Positions 7,478 through 16,584 are shown, counted from the stretch's first letter. The stretch is DNA of 23,938 nucleotides from an uncultured Eubacteriales bacterium (GCA_900545405.1 UQYT01000037.1:1-23938); one strand, 5' to 3'. Numbers and translations: made by a program. Notes: generated by a model not told the origin, from the sequence alone.

Positions 7478-7590
7478 GGGACAAATTGGTGCGTCAAGTT
7501 GGTTTGTACACGGTGGGTTGACCGGGCGCTCAAGTCAGCTTGACGCAGTCGGCTGTGATGTTGGGGCTTCGAGTCCGTGGGAGAGGCGGG
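7446..7590. repeat. Large imperfect palindrome joining two repeat copies
   Basis: Arms 7446-7477 and 7560-7590 are inverted copies: CCCGCCTCTCCCA pairs with TGGGAGAGGCGGG, and AAGCCCCAAC with GTTGGGGCTT, separated by a mismatched 8-9 nt loop. Inside, GCGTCAAG (7491-7498) pairs with CTTGACGC (7539-7546), and each lies 12 nt from its neighbouring GTTGGGG box. About 40 bp of unpaired sequence forms the centre. The layout is that of two repeat copies inserted or duplicated head to head. Confidence 0.65.
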
Positions 7591-7736
7591 CGGGACCCAA
7601 CACCTCCCGTGGCGGCACCCATAAGCGCGTTTCTTTGGGGCTCCACCCCGTTTCTTTGCGCAAGAGCAAAGAAATGGGGTGGAATTGGCAGTTGGGGCCA
7701 CAATCCACCTCCCAAGAAAACGGCGCACCCGTACAA
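7560..7736 (-). repeat. Structured repeat, diverged copy D
   Basis: This copy runs from the palindrome arm through a core hairpin at 7642-7683 to a shortened box (7719-7733, GGCGCACCCGTA). The core is TCCACCCC-G-TTTCTTTGC-loop-GCAAAGAAA-T-GGGGTGGA. Relative to the other copies it has two paired changes, G:C to C:G in the inner stem and G:C to C:G in the outer stem, plus repair of an A·G mismatch. Modules H2-H6 are absent. Confidence 0.65.
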
Positions 7737-7840
7737 TCCCCCGACACCCACCAGCCCCCTCCCCCAAGTCGGGCGAGGAACGTCCCGCCCACCGAGGCAG
7801 CAGCGCTCACGCGGATGGTGGAGCCGCCGGGGTAAAAAAA
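7737..7840. other. Spacer between repeat copies, no gene seen
   Basis: About 100 bases of GC-rich sequence between copies D and C. I find no credible reading frame, RNA gene or promoter. It ends in a run of seven A residues at copy C. Confidence 0.4.
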
Positions 7841-7948
7841 CGCCTTTCTTTGGCGGCTCGACACCGTTTCTTTGGGCAAGCACCAAAGAAATGGGGTCGA
7901 ATGGCAGGGCAAGGTAACAACCACCGCCCAACGTATCGGCGCACATGC
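7841..7948 (-). repeat. Structured repeat, short copy C
   Basis: Contains the core hairpin at 7858-7900 (TTTCTTTGG/CCAAAGAAA inside TCGAC/GTCGA) and the box ACGTATCGGCGCACA (7931-7945), almost identical to copies A and B. It has none of modules H2-H6. In their place the cstA terminator lies on the gene-proximal side, so the order gene, terminator, box, core hairpin is preserved. Confidence 0.7.
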
Positions 7949-7958
7949 AGAAAGGCAC

Positions 7959-7993
7959 AAAAAAACTCCGCTGCAAGAACAGCGGAGTTTTTT
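7959..7993 (-). terminator. Intrinsic terminator of cstA
   Basis: AAAAAACTCCGCTG (7960-7973) pairs perfectly with CAGCGGAGTTTTTT (7980-7993) around a 6-nt loop, 22 bases after the cstA stop codon. Both strands end in a T run, so it could also stop transcription from the left. Confidence 0.88.
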
Positions 7994-8015
7994 GTATAGG
8001 TGTTTGCCTGAAGGA

Positions 8016-9803
8016 TTACTTCGTGGCCTCGACAGCCTTGGCATCGCCGGTGATCTCGCCCTTCGCCTGCTTGGCAAAGGTCTGGATACCGCTGATGCTG
8101 ACGACGACGGCGAGGACGATGAGCGCCACGGCGAAGATGAGCTGGAACCAGATGGTCCAGTCAGCGCCGCCGGCCATGACGGAGTTGAGCCTCTGGGTAA
8201 CGGTGATGACCAGAGAGGTCAGGGTCGCGATCATCATGAAGATCATGGGGATGAAGAACATCTTGTTGCTCTTGCCGATGTTGCCGAGCCAGCAGGCGAC
8301 GGCCATGAGAGCCAGGCCGGCGAGGAGCTGGTTGGCGGCGCCGAACAGAGCCCAGATGGCGGTGACGTTGGCGTAGCCGAGGGAGCAGCCGATGGCGACA
8401 AGGATGATGGTGCCGACCACGGGCTTGGCAAGGAAGCCGCGGAAGCCGGGGATCTTGGAGGGATCCTCGCCCTCACGCACGAAGAGCTCGGTGAACATGT
8501 AGCGGCCCAGACGGGTGCCGGTGTCCAGGGAGGTCAGCGCGAAGACGGAGACGGCCAGGGTCAGCAGGGTGTAAACGGTGTTGAACAGCGGGTTGGAGAA
8601 GTCCGCCACGGTGCCGGTCATGTTGGCAACGAGGGTGGCAAGGCCGCCGGCGAAGATGGTCGGAGGAGAGCTCATGGTGAGGCCCAGGCTGTTCTCGCCG
8701 CCCTGAACGAGGTGCCACACGGTGGCGGCAGCGATCAGGGAGAGGATGGCCAGGATGCACTCGACGATCATGGCGCCGTAGCCGATGACCTTGGCGTCCT
8801 TCTCGGAGTTGATCTGCTTGGAGCTGGTGCCGGAGGCGACCAGGCTGTGGAAGCCGGAGATGGCGCCGCAGGCGACGGTGATGAACAGGGTCGGGAACAG
8901 GTAGCCGCTGCTGGACTGCCAGCCGGTGAAGGCCTCGAGCTCGAAGTTGCTGTTCCAGGAGCCGCCGAGGACGCCGACGAGGGCGAGGATCATCATGCCG
9001 TACAGCAGGAAGCTGGACAGGTAGTCACGGGGCTGGAGGAGTATCCAGACCGGGAGCAGGGAGGCCAGGGTGATGTACACGGCGATGAAGATTATCCAGG
9101 GGGTACGCGGCAGGTTGATGCCGACGTTCAGGCCGATGAAGGTGATGATGATGATGCCGATGACGCCGATGACGGTCGCGGGACCGACCTTGGCGCCCCT
9201 GCGGTAGACGAAGTAGCCGAAGATGATGGCTATGACGATGAACAGCAGGCTCGTGGTCGCCGTGGAGGCGTTGCCGGAGGCGTTGTCCATGCCCACGGTG
9301 ATGAAGTCGTAGGGGTTGCCGTTGGCATCAACGGTGGACTGGAACGTACTGGCAACGACGGAGGTGAAGCTCGCGATAACGAGGATCAGGACCAGCAGCG
9401 CGAAGATGACGAACAGCTTGTAGGCCTTGGGGCCGATGTTGTCCTTGATGACCTCGCCGATGGAGCGGCCGCCGTGGCGGATGGAGGCGAACAGGGAGCC
9501 GAAGTCGTGCATGGCGCCGAAGAAGATACCGCCGATTACGACCCAGAGGAAGACGGGCAGCCAGCCGAAGACAGCCGCCTGGATGGGGCCGTTGATGGGG
9601 CCGGCGCCGGCGATGGACGAGAAGTGGTGGCCCATCAGGACGGCGGGGTTAGCAGGGACAAAGTCCTTGTTGTCATACTTGGTGTGCGCGGGGGTCGGAC
9701 GGTCGGGATTTACGCCCCACTTCTTAGCCAGCCAGGAGCCGTAGAATATGTAGCCCAGGCCGAGAAGAACTATGCCGACAACCAGAATGAGAACTGCGGT
9801 CAT
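8016..9803 (-). CDS. cstA: Carbon starvation protein CstA family transporter
   Basis: A 595-residue integral membrane protein with many hydrophobic helices along its length. The family signature GHHFSSIAGAGPI (residues 58-70) and AMHDFGSLFASIRHGG (about 97-112) are clear. E. coli CstA and BtsT act in pyruvate and possibly peptide uptake; here the substrate is inferred from the family only. It is shorter than the about 700-residue E. coli protein, as is usual in Clostridia. The start is well supported by AAGGAGT, which lies inside the end of the preceding gene, and the start overlaps that gene's stop (ATGA). Isoleucine codons are almost all ATC, suggesting strong expression. No LytS/LytR-type sensor gene is nearby. 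Confidence 0.94.
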   Translation of the reverse strand: MTAVLILVVGIVLLGLGYIFYGSWLAKKWGVNPDRPTPAHTKYDNKDFVPANPAVLMGHHFSSIAGAGPINGPIQAAVFGWLPVFLWVVIGGIFFGAMHDFGSLFASIRHGGRSIGEVIKDNIGPKAYKLFVIFALLVLILVIASFTSVVASTFQSTVDANGNPYDFITVGMDNASGNASTATTSLLFIVIAIIFGYFVYRRGAKVGPATVIGVIGIIIITFIGLNVGINLPRTPWIIFIAVYITLASLLPVWILLQPRDYLSSFLLYGMMILALVGVLGGSWNSNFELEAFTGWQSSSGYLFPTLFITVACGAISGFHSLVASGTSSKQINSEKDAKVIGYGAMIVECILAILSLIAAATVWHLVQGGENSLGLTMSSPPTIFAGGLATLVANMTGTVADFSNPLFNTVYTLLTLAVSVFALTSLDTGTRLGRYMFTELFVREGEDPSKIPGFRGFLAKPVVGTIILVAIGCSLGYANVTAIWALFGAANQLLAGLALMAVACWLGNIGKSNKMFFIPMIFMMIATLTSLVITVTQRLNSVMAGGADWTIWFQLIFAVALIVLAVVVSISGIQTFAKQAKGEITGDAKAVEATK

Positions 9804-10318
9804 ACTTTTTCACTCCTTAACAATTTCCTGAAAAAACTCACAAGATTGCCGCCAGCTTTGTTTGTCTCGATCAACTCCTTTTCTAACTCTACGGCCGCGA
9901 CCCTCAGGGCGACCCAGCCCTGGAGGCCAAACTTGAAGCTCTTGTAGAACTTCCGGCCGCGAATGATTTTCTGCGCTTCTGGATCTATTACATCCGCCAC
10001 AAACAGTGCGATGATGTACGACTCTCGGTGCTCCGGATGGGGCTGCACGCGGGGCAGGCCGTCCTCCAGAGCGAAATCTATGCATCTGGACGCCGTCTCC
10101 GCGTCCAGGACAGGCACAGAGAAGATATAGGCATACTCGTTCGTCTCGGCTGCCCATATCTTCGCTTTCTTAACAAGTATATAACCCTCGCTCCGCACAT
10201 GGAAGGCCGCGCTGTACAGCAGCGGCAGGCCCGTCCCCGCGTCGCCCTCGGTTATATCATAATAGTATTCGTAGGATTCCCGGAGCTTGTCAAGCAGTCC
10301 GGCTCTGTTCCAGGCCAA
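9800..10318 (-). CDS. Uncharacterised soluble protein coupled to CstA
   Basis: I do not recognise this 172-residue protein. It has no signal peptide, no membrane segment and no obvious metal site. An aromatic patch (SYEYYYD, residues 15-21) lies near the start, followed by a mixed alpha/beta stretch and a basic C-terminal tail (FFRKLLRSEKV). Its stop overlaps the cstA start by four bases and the cstA ribosome-binding site is within it, so the two are probably translated together. It is therefore a candidate regulator, sensor or accessory subunit of the transporter. The start is TTG with only a weak GGTG ahead; an in-frame stop 21 nt upstream rules out much extension. A strong promoter lies 55 bases upstream. 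Confidence 0.7.
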   Translation of the reverse strand: MAWNRAGLLDKLRESYEYYYDITEGDAGTGLPLLYSAAFHVRSEGYILVKKAKIWAAETNEYAYIFSVPVLDAETASRCIDFALEDGLPRVQPHPEHRESYIIALFVADVIDPEAQKIIRGRKFYKSFKFGLQGWVALRVAAVELEKELIETNKAGGNLVSFFRKLLRSEKV

Positions 10319-10372
10319 ATAAAATGCACCGCGCTTTCAGTTCCGTTAATGAATTGTCAAATTTCAATACAT

Positions 10373-10401
10373 ATTATACCTCTGCACGCGAAAGAAATCA
10401 A
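10373..10401 (-). promoter_or_regulatory. Promoter of the cstA operon
   Basis: On the minus strand TTGATT (10401-10396) and a perfect TATAAT (10378-10373) are 17 bp apart. They lie in an AT-rich island (about 10330-10560) unlike the GC-rich surroundings. The 284-base intergenic stretch also holds the divergent methyltransferase promoter and an 8-bp palindrome TGTGCACA (10463-10470) that could be a regulator site. Confidence 0.7.
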
Positions 10402-10528
10402 TACCAAATAAATTTTGATTATGTACATTTCTTGCTCAAATTGTACGGTTAAATTCAATCGATGTGCACAATGTATAATAATTTGAAAATAATTTGTGAA
10501 CGATTGCCTCTCCCGGGCAACTCGGCTA

Positions 10529-10557
10529 TTTACAATGGAGATATATTATTGTATCTT
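10529..10557 (+). promoter_or_regulatory. Candidate promoter of the methyltransferase gene
   Basis: TTTACA (10529-10534) and TATCTT (10552-10557) are 17 bp apart, ending 45 bases before the start codon. Confidence 0.45.
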
Positions 10558-10602
10558 AATAGAAACAAAAAGACAGAAGATCGGCTCAGATGGTGATTAG
10601 GA

Positions 10603-11751
10603 ATGGTCAAGAAGGACCCCGGCGCGCGGATGAGGCTCTGCGCGCCCTGTCTCTTTGGGCTGGAAGGCCCGCTCGGCAACGAGCTCAGACACATGGGAAT
10701 GGATTCGGTCGCGCCCGAAAACGGGCGCGTGCTCTTTGAAACGGACGCCGCGGGCCTGGCCCGCGCAAACATAAGGTCGCGCTTTGCAGAGCGCATACTG
10801 CTCGAGCTCGGCGCCTTCCCCGCCCGCAGCTTTGACGAGCTCTTCGAGGGCGTGCGCGCCATACCGCTCGAGGACTGGCTGCCCCGGGACGCCGCCTTCC
10901 CCGTCAAGGGCTGGTCGCTGGAGTCCCAGCTCCACTCCGTGCCCGACTGCCAGAGCATCATAAAAAAGGCCGCCGCCGTCCGGCTCGGCGCCGCCTACGG
11001 GCTCTCGCACATGCCCGAGACCGGCGTGCTCTATCAGATGCAGTTTTCCATAATGAAGGACGAGGTCCGCATCTACCTCGACACCAGCGGCACCGGACTG
11101 CACAAGCGCGGCTACCGGCCCGCCCAGGTGGCGGCGCCCCTGCGCGAGACGCTCGCCGCCGCGATGGTGGACATCGCCGGCTACCGCGGCCGCGGCGACT
11201 TCTGCGACCCCTTCTGCGGCAGCGGCACGATAGCCATCGAGGCCGCCCTCGCCGCCAAGGGCCGCGCGCCGGGCATAAACCGCGGCTTCTCCGCCGAAAA
11301 ATGGGCCTGCCTCCCCCGGAACATCTGGGACGACGAGCGCGAGGCCGCCCGGAGCCGCGAATATAACGGCAGCTACCGCATCTTCGCCTCCGACATCGAC
11401 CCCAGGGCCGTGGAGATCTCCCGCGCCAACGCCAAGCGCGCCGGCGTGGAGGGCCTCATCGACTTCTCCGTCGCGGACGCGAGGGAGTTTTCCCGCGCCA
11501 CGGAGCGGGGCGTCATCGTCACGAACCCGCCCTACGGCGAGAGGCTGATGGAAAAGCGCGAGGCCGAGCAGCTCTACGCCGACTTCGGCCGGGCGCTCGC
11601 CAAGGTCCCCGGCTGGGACCTCTATCTGCTCAGCTCCCACACGGAGCTCGAGCGCAGCCTGGGCCGCGCCGCCGACAAACGGCGCAGGCTCTACAACGGC
11701 ATGATAAGATGTGAGCTTTACATATATAAAAATGGGGGAAGCCGCAGATGA
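10603..11751 (+). CDS. THUMP-domain class I RNA methyltransferase (RlmL/YpsC type)
   Basis: A 382-residue SAM-dependent enzyme expected to make m2G in 23S rRNA or a related RNA. The N-terminal ferredoxin-like and THUMP region (about 10-165) ends in the hallmark LDTSGTGLHKRGYR (159-172). The Rossmann methyltransferase domain has the SAM-binding DPFCGSGT (202-209), an acidic residue in ASDIDP, and catalytic NPPYGERL (308-315). GGTGAT 5 nt ahead supports the ATG at 10603; a second ATG at 10630, nearer the conserved APCLFGLEG, remains possible. The stop overlaps the lipid kinase start by four bases. The exact RNA target cannot be told from the sequence. Confidence 0.92.
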   Translation: MVKKDPGARMRLCAPCLFGLEGPLGNELRHMGMDSVAPENGRVLFETDAAGLARANIRSRFAERILLELGAFPARSFDELFEGVRAIPLEDWLPRDAAFPVKGWSLESQLHSVPDCQSIIKKAAAVRLGAAYGLSHMPETGVLYQMQFSIMKDEVRIYLDTSGTGLHKRGYRPAQVAAPLRETLAAAMVDIAGYRGRGDFCDPFCGSGTIAIEAALAAKGRAPGINRGFSAEKWACLPRNIWDDEREAARSREYNGSYRIFASDIDPRAVEISRANAKRAGVEGLIDFSVADAREFSRATERGVIVTNPPYGERLMEKREAEQLYADFGRALAKVPGWDLYLLSSHTELERSLGRAADKRRRLYNGMIRCELYIYKNGGSRR

Positions 11752-12674
11752 AGCATCTCTTTATAGTCAACCCCGTCGCGGGCAAGCAGAAGCCGGAGGA
11801 CAAGCTGCGGCTCATAAACGAGGCCATAGACCGCCTCCCCGCCGAGCAGCGCGAACGCGACAGCTTTGACATATACGTCACCGAGGCGCCCATGGACGCC
11901 TGCCGCCACATCCGCGAGACCGCGGCCGACGGCGCGGAGCTGCGCGTCTACGCCTGCGGCGGCGACGGCACGCTCAACGAGTGCGTGAACGGCGCGGCGG
12001 GCCTCCCCAACGCCGCCGTCACCCACTTCCCCTGCGGCACCGGCAACGACTTCATCAAGATGTTCGGCAAGGACAAGGACCGCTTCTTCGACCTCACGGA
12101 GCTCATAAACGGCGAGGTCCGCCCCATAGACGTCATAAAATGCAACGGCCGCTACAGCGTGAACATCTGCTCCATGGGCCTCGACGCCCGCGTGGGCACG
12201 GACGTGCACAAGTACAGCGGCATGCCCCTCGTCAGCGGCCCGGCGGGCTACGTAGTCTCCCTCGTCGCCAACTATATAAAGGGCATCACCACCACCATGA
12301 CCGCCCGGACCGAGGGCCTCACCTGCGGGCCGGAGCTCAACCTCGTCTGCGTCTGCAACGGCCGCTTCTACGGCGGCGGCTTCAACCCCACCAACGACGC
12401 CCGGCCCGACGACGGCTACATGGACGTGCTCATCGTCTCCGGCGTCTCCCGCCTCACCATCGCCGGCGCGCTGATGAAATACACCACCGGCAAGTACCGC
12501 GCCTATCCGCAGTACATAACCTTCGTCCGCACCCGCCACCTCGAGATAGACGCCGCCGAGGACGAGGTCATCAACGTCGACGGCGAGGCGGAGTACGGCA
12601 AACACGTGGTCTTTGACCTCGTCCCCGGGGGCGTGAACTTCCTTTTCCCCAGAAATATGCCTTTTTTCAACTGA
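11748..12674 (+). CDS. Diacylglycerol kinase-family lipid kinase
   Basis: The 308-residue protein belongs to the DAGK catalytic/YegS-DgkB family, which phosphorylates diacylglycerol or related lipids with ATP at the membrane. Motifs: IVNPVAGK (6-13), the nucleotide loop GGDGTLNE (71-78), PCGTGND (95-101), YGGGFNPTNDARPDDG (208-223, with the acidic metal-binding segment) and NVDGE (276-280). Length is normal for soluble DgkB-type kinases. Translation is coupled to the upstream methyltransferase through an ATGA overlap. A recycling role for lipoteichoic-acid or phospholipid by-products is usual for Firmicutes members, but substrate specificity is inferred. Confidence 0.92.
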   Translation: MKHLFIVNPVAGKQKPEDKLRLINEAIDRLPAEQRERDSFDIYVTEAPMDACRHIRETAADGAELRVYACGGDGTLNECVNGAAGLPNAAVTHFPCGTGNDFIKMFGKDKDRFFDLTELINGEVRPIDVIKCNGRYSVNICSMGLDARVGTDVHKYSGMPLVSGPAGYVVSLVANYIKGITTTMTARTEGLTCGPELNLVCVCNGRFYGGGFNPTNDARPDDGYMDVLIVSGVSRLTIAGALMKYTTGKYRAYPQYITFVRTRHLEIDAAEDEVINVDGEAEYGKHVVFDLVPGGVNFLFPRNMPFFN

Positions 12675-12743
12675 TCCCGCGCCGGGCACACCGGCCCAGT
12701 CTCGATGTTAACAAAAAATTCTCAACTTTTTATATAATACTCC

Positions 12744-12771
12744 TTGACAATTTTCAGAATTGTGTTATGTT
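12744..12771 (+). promoter_or_regulatory. groESL promoter
   Basis: TTGACA (12744-12749) and TATGTT (12766-12771) are 16 bp apart, directly ahead of the CIRCE element. A further TATAAT at 12733-12738, with a poor TTAACA 19 bp upstream, could be a second start. Confidence 0.7.
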
Positions 12772-12775
12772 TATA

Positions 12776-12814
12776 AGCGGGTTAGCACTCAGGGTGTTTG
12801 AGTGCTAACCCGCT
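12776..12814. promoter_or_regulatory. Extended CIRCE operator
   Basis: TTAGCACTC-N9-GAGTGCTAA (12782-12808) is a perfect CIRCE, the binding site of the heat-shock repressor HrcA. The symmetry continues outward for six more bases per arm (AGCGGG and CCCGCT), giving 15-bp perfect arms. It spans the likely transcription start of groESL. hrcA itself is not in the window. Confidence 0.95.
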
Positions 12815-12852
12815 AAAGCTGTATTTAAATAAAACTTAGGAGGTAATATATA

Positions 12853-13137
12853 ATGAAACTCACGCCTTTGGCCGACAGGGTCGTGCTCAAGCAGAAGGAA
12901 GCCGAGGAGAAGACCAAGAGCGGCATCATCCTCGCCTCTTCCGCGCAGGAGAAGCCCGAGCTCTATGAAGTCATCGAGGTTGGCCCCGGCGGAATGGTGG
13001 ACGGCAACGAGGTCGTCATGTCCGTGAAGAAGGGCCAGACCGTGCTGGTCGGCAAGTACAGCGGCACCAAGGTCAAGATAGACGAGGAAGAGCTCACGAT
13101 AGTCAAGCAGGGCGACATCCTTGCGATAGTTGAGTAA
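12853..13137 (+). CDS. groES: Co-chaperonin GroES
   Basis: The 94-residue subunit of the heptameric lid that caps GroEL and closes the folding chamber. Conserved features include the start KLTPLADRVVLK, the mobile loop region EKTKSGIILASSAQEKP, and V.VGKYSGTKVK near the C-terminal half. Length is normal. AGGAGGT lies 8 nt upstream of the ATG. It is the first gene of the CIRCE-controlled operon, so HrcA-type heat-shock control is expected; groEL begins 19 bases after its stop codon. Confidence 0.98.
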   Translation: MKLTPLADRVVLKQKEAEEKTKSGIILASSAQEKPELYEVIEVGPGGMVDGNEVVMSVKKGQTVLVGKYSGTKVKIDEEELTIVKQGDILAIVE

Positions 13138-13156
13138 TTGTTTGGAGGGAATTACA

Positions 13157-14782
<1,626 letters not shown>

Positions 14783-14798
14783 TAAGAGACACGGTTTT

Positions 14799-14832
14799 GG
14801 GAGCCGGTGCCGCTGGCACCGGCTCCCCTTTT
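14799..14832 (+). terminator. Terminator of groESL
   Basis: GGGAGCCGGTGCC (14799-14811) pairs perfectly with GGCACCGGCTCCC (14815-14827) and is followed by CTTTTGTTTTG. It is 17 bases after the groEL stop. Confidence 0.9.
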
Positions 14833-14851
14833 GTTTTGAACGGAGGCAGGC

Positions 14852-15328
14852 ATGGAAAACGTTGAGATAAGGCGGGCCGTCCCCGGGGACGAGCCGGTGA
14901 TACTGGGCTTCATCCGCGAGCTGGCGGAGTATGAGCACATGTCGGACGAGGTCGTGGCGACGGAGGAGCTGCTGCACGACTGGCTCTTTGAAAAGCGCGC
15001 GGCGGAGGTGCTCTTTGCCGTGGAGGACGGGAAGGAGGTCGGCTTCGCGCTGTTTTTCGGGAACTTCTCGACCTTCCTGGGCCGCGGCGGCATCTATCTG
15101 GAGGACCTCTTCGTGAAAAAGGAGCACCGCGGTCACGGCTATGGCCGCGCGCTGCTGCGCGCCCTGGCGCGCCTGGCCCTGGAGCGCGGCTGCGGCCGCC
15201 TGGAGTGGGCCTGCCTCGACTGGAACAGGCCGAGCATAGACTTCTACCTCTCCCTCGGCGCCGCCCCCCAGAGCGACTGGACCACCTACCGCCTCACCGA
15301 CAAGACCCTCGAGGCCATGGCGAAATGA
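14852..15328 (+). CDS. GNAT N-acetyltransferase, diamine/spermidine acetyltransferase-like
   Basis: A 158-residue GCN5-related acetyltransferase that transfers acetyl from acetyl-CoA to an amine. The CoA-binding loop is HRGHGYGRALL (92-102, R/Q-x-x-G-x-G). NFSTFLGRGGIYLEDLFV (71-88) and WACLDWNRPSIDFYLSLGA (119-137) closely resemble the SAT1-type polyamine acetyltransferase subfamily, so a polyamine or diamine substrate is likely but inferred. GGAGG lies about 7 nt ahead of the ATG. The gene follows the groESL terminator with no obvious promoter in the short gap, so read-through from groESL or a weak unseen promoter must supply it. Confidence 0.88.
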   Translation: MENVEIRRAVPGDEPVILGFIRELAEYEHMSDEVVATEELLHDWLFEKRAAEVLFAVEDGKEVGFALFFGNFSTFLGRGGIYLEDLFVKKEHRGHGYGRALLRALARLALERGCGRLEWACLDWNRPSIDFYLSLGAAPQSDWTTYRLTDKTLEAMAK

Positions 15329-15331
15329 GAG

Positions 15332-15365
15332 CCGCCCCGGACAAAATGTCCGGGGCGGTTTTTTT
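15332..15365 (+). terminator. Terminator after the acetyltransferase
   Basis: CCGCCCCGGACA (15332-15343) pairs with TGTCCGGGGCGG (15347-15358) and is followed by seven T residues. The T run overlaps the stop codon of the convergent gene. Confidence 0.9.
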
Positions 15366-16584
15366 ACTTTTCACCGCGGTAGGGCTCGGTGTGTTTGGTG
15401 TTGACGGCCTCGCAGATGCGGCGGAGGCCCTCGGTGAGGGTGGCGCGGGGGCAGGCGAGGTTGAGGCGGATGAAGCAGTCCGAGTTCTGCACGAACATAT
15501 TCCCGCCCTCGAGCAGGACGCCCGCACGGTAGGCGAAGAACATGGGCAGGTCCTCGTCCGGCGCGAAGTACTCGCCAAGGTCCACCCAGGCGAGGTAGGT
15601 CGCCTCCGAGACGCGGTATCTCGCCCGCGGCAGGTGCTCCGCGAGGTACTCGCCCACGAGGGCGAAGTTTCCGTCGAGGTACTCCTGCAGCTCGCAGAGC
15701 CAGGGCTCGCCCTTTTCATAGGCCGCCTGTGCGCCGGCTATGCTCAGGGGGTTGTCAAAGTTGTAGTGCCGCTCGAGCCAGACCTTGCGCAAGCCCTCGT
15801 CGCGGATGAGGATGTTCGAGAGCATCAGGCCCGCCATGTTGAAGGTCTTGCTCGGGGCCATGCAGGTGACGAGGCGGCCGTAGTCCGGCATGATTTTGCC
15901 GAGCGGCGTGTGCGTCCGGCCGCGGCGCAGCAGGTCGCAGTGTATCTCGTCCGAGATGACCCACATGCTGTGCCGCTCGAGTATCTCCGCCAGGCGCTCG
16001 AGCTCCCCGGCGCTCCAGACCCGTCCGCTGGGGTTGTGCGGGTTGCAGTGGATGAAGAGCGTGGTCTTTTCGTCGGCGCACTTGCGCTCGAAGTCGTCCC
16101 AGTCGATGGTGTAGTACCCGTCCGTGTTGATGAGGTCGGAGCAGACGTATTCGCGGCGGCTGTGGTCGGCGGCGTATTTGAAATAGGCGTAGGACGGGGT
16201 CAGGAACAGCACCCGCTCGTCCGGGGCGCAGATGTACTCCACCAGCTCGAAGAGCGCGGGGATGACGCCGTTGGACATGACCAGCTCCCGCTTGGGGAAC
16301 TCCCAGCCGTAGCGGCGGCGGCACCAGGCGGCAAAGGCCTCGTAATAGCTGTTTTCAAAGACCCGCGTGTAGCCGAAAATGCGCTTGTCCAGCCGCTCGC
16401 GTATGCCGTCGATGACCACGTCCGGCGTGGCGAACTCCATGTCCGCCACCCACATGCGGATGAACTCCTCGTCCCTGTACGGGAACACCATGCTCTCGTC
16501 CGCGTGGAAGATGTAGTCGCGGAATCCGTCCGTGTTCATGGCGTTTGTGTGGCGGCGGTCGATTATCTCGTCAAAATTGTACAT
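15364..16584 (-). CDS. patB: PatB/MalY-family PLP-dependent C-S lyase (aminotransferase fold)
   Basis: The 406-residue fold-type I PLP enzyme most resembles MalY/PatB cystathionine beta-lyases, which release thiol, pyruvate and ammonia from cystathionine or cysteine conjugates. Visible motifs are MWVADMEF (44-51), the PLP-ring segment CNPHNPSGRVW (180-190), SDEIHCDL (211-218) with the pyridine-binding aspartate D212, and the Schiff-base lysine K246 in APSKTFNMAG. Length is typical of the family. GAGGAGGT precedes the ATG. A near-consensus promoter lies 43 bases upstream. It stands alone as a single-gene unit, convergent with the acetyltransferase gene. Aminotransferase activity instead of lyase activity cannot be excluded. 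Confidence 0.9.
   Translation of the reverse strand: MYNFDEIIDRRHTNAMNTDGFRDYIFHADESMVFPYRDEEFIRMWVADMEFATPDVVIDGIRERLDKRIFGYTRVFENSYYEAFAAWCRRRYGWEFPKRELVMSNGVIPALFELVEYICAPDERVLFLTPSYAYFKYAADHSRREYVCSDLINTDGYYTIDWDDFERKCADEKTTLFIHCNPHNPSGRVWSAGELERLAEILERHSMWVISDEIHCDLLRRGRTHTPLGKIMPDYGRLVTCMAPSKTFNMAGLMLSNILIRDEGLRKVWLERHYNFDNPLSIAGAQAAYEKGEPWLCELQEYLDGNFALVGEYLAEHLPRARYRVSEATYLAWVDLGEYFAPDEDLPMFFAYRAGVLLEGGNMFVQNSDCFIRLNLACPRATLTEGLRRICEAVNTKHTEPYRGEK

Noticed and set aside
7229..7543. Short open frames in the repeats giving matching peptides (for example CHSTPFLWCLPKETV) in copies B and C
   Set aside because: The similarity follows from the DNA repeat. The frames have no ribosome-binding sites and are open in several frames at once, while the conserved feature is hairpin pairing, not codons.
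7560..7585. A tRNA T-arm-like motif (GGCTTCGAGTCC)
   Set aside because: No acceptor, D or anticodon stems can be built around it, and the same segment is one arm of a larger inverted repeat.
7872..9947. A 691-codon open frame opposite cstA
   Set aside because: It is antisense to a clear CstA gene, is low in complexity (Asp/Gly/Glu-rich), and exists only because of GC-rich codon structure.
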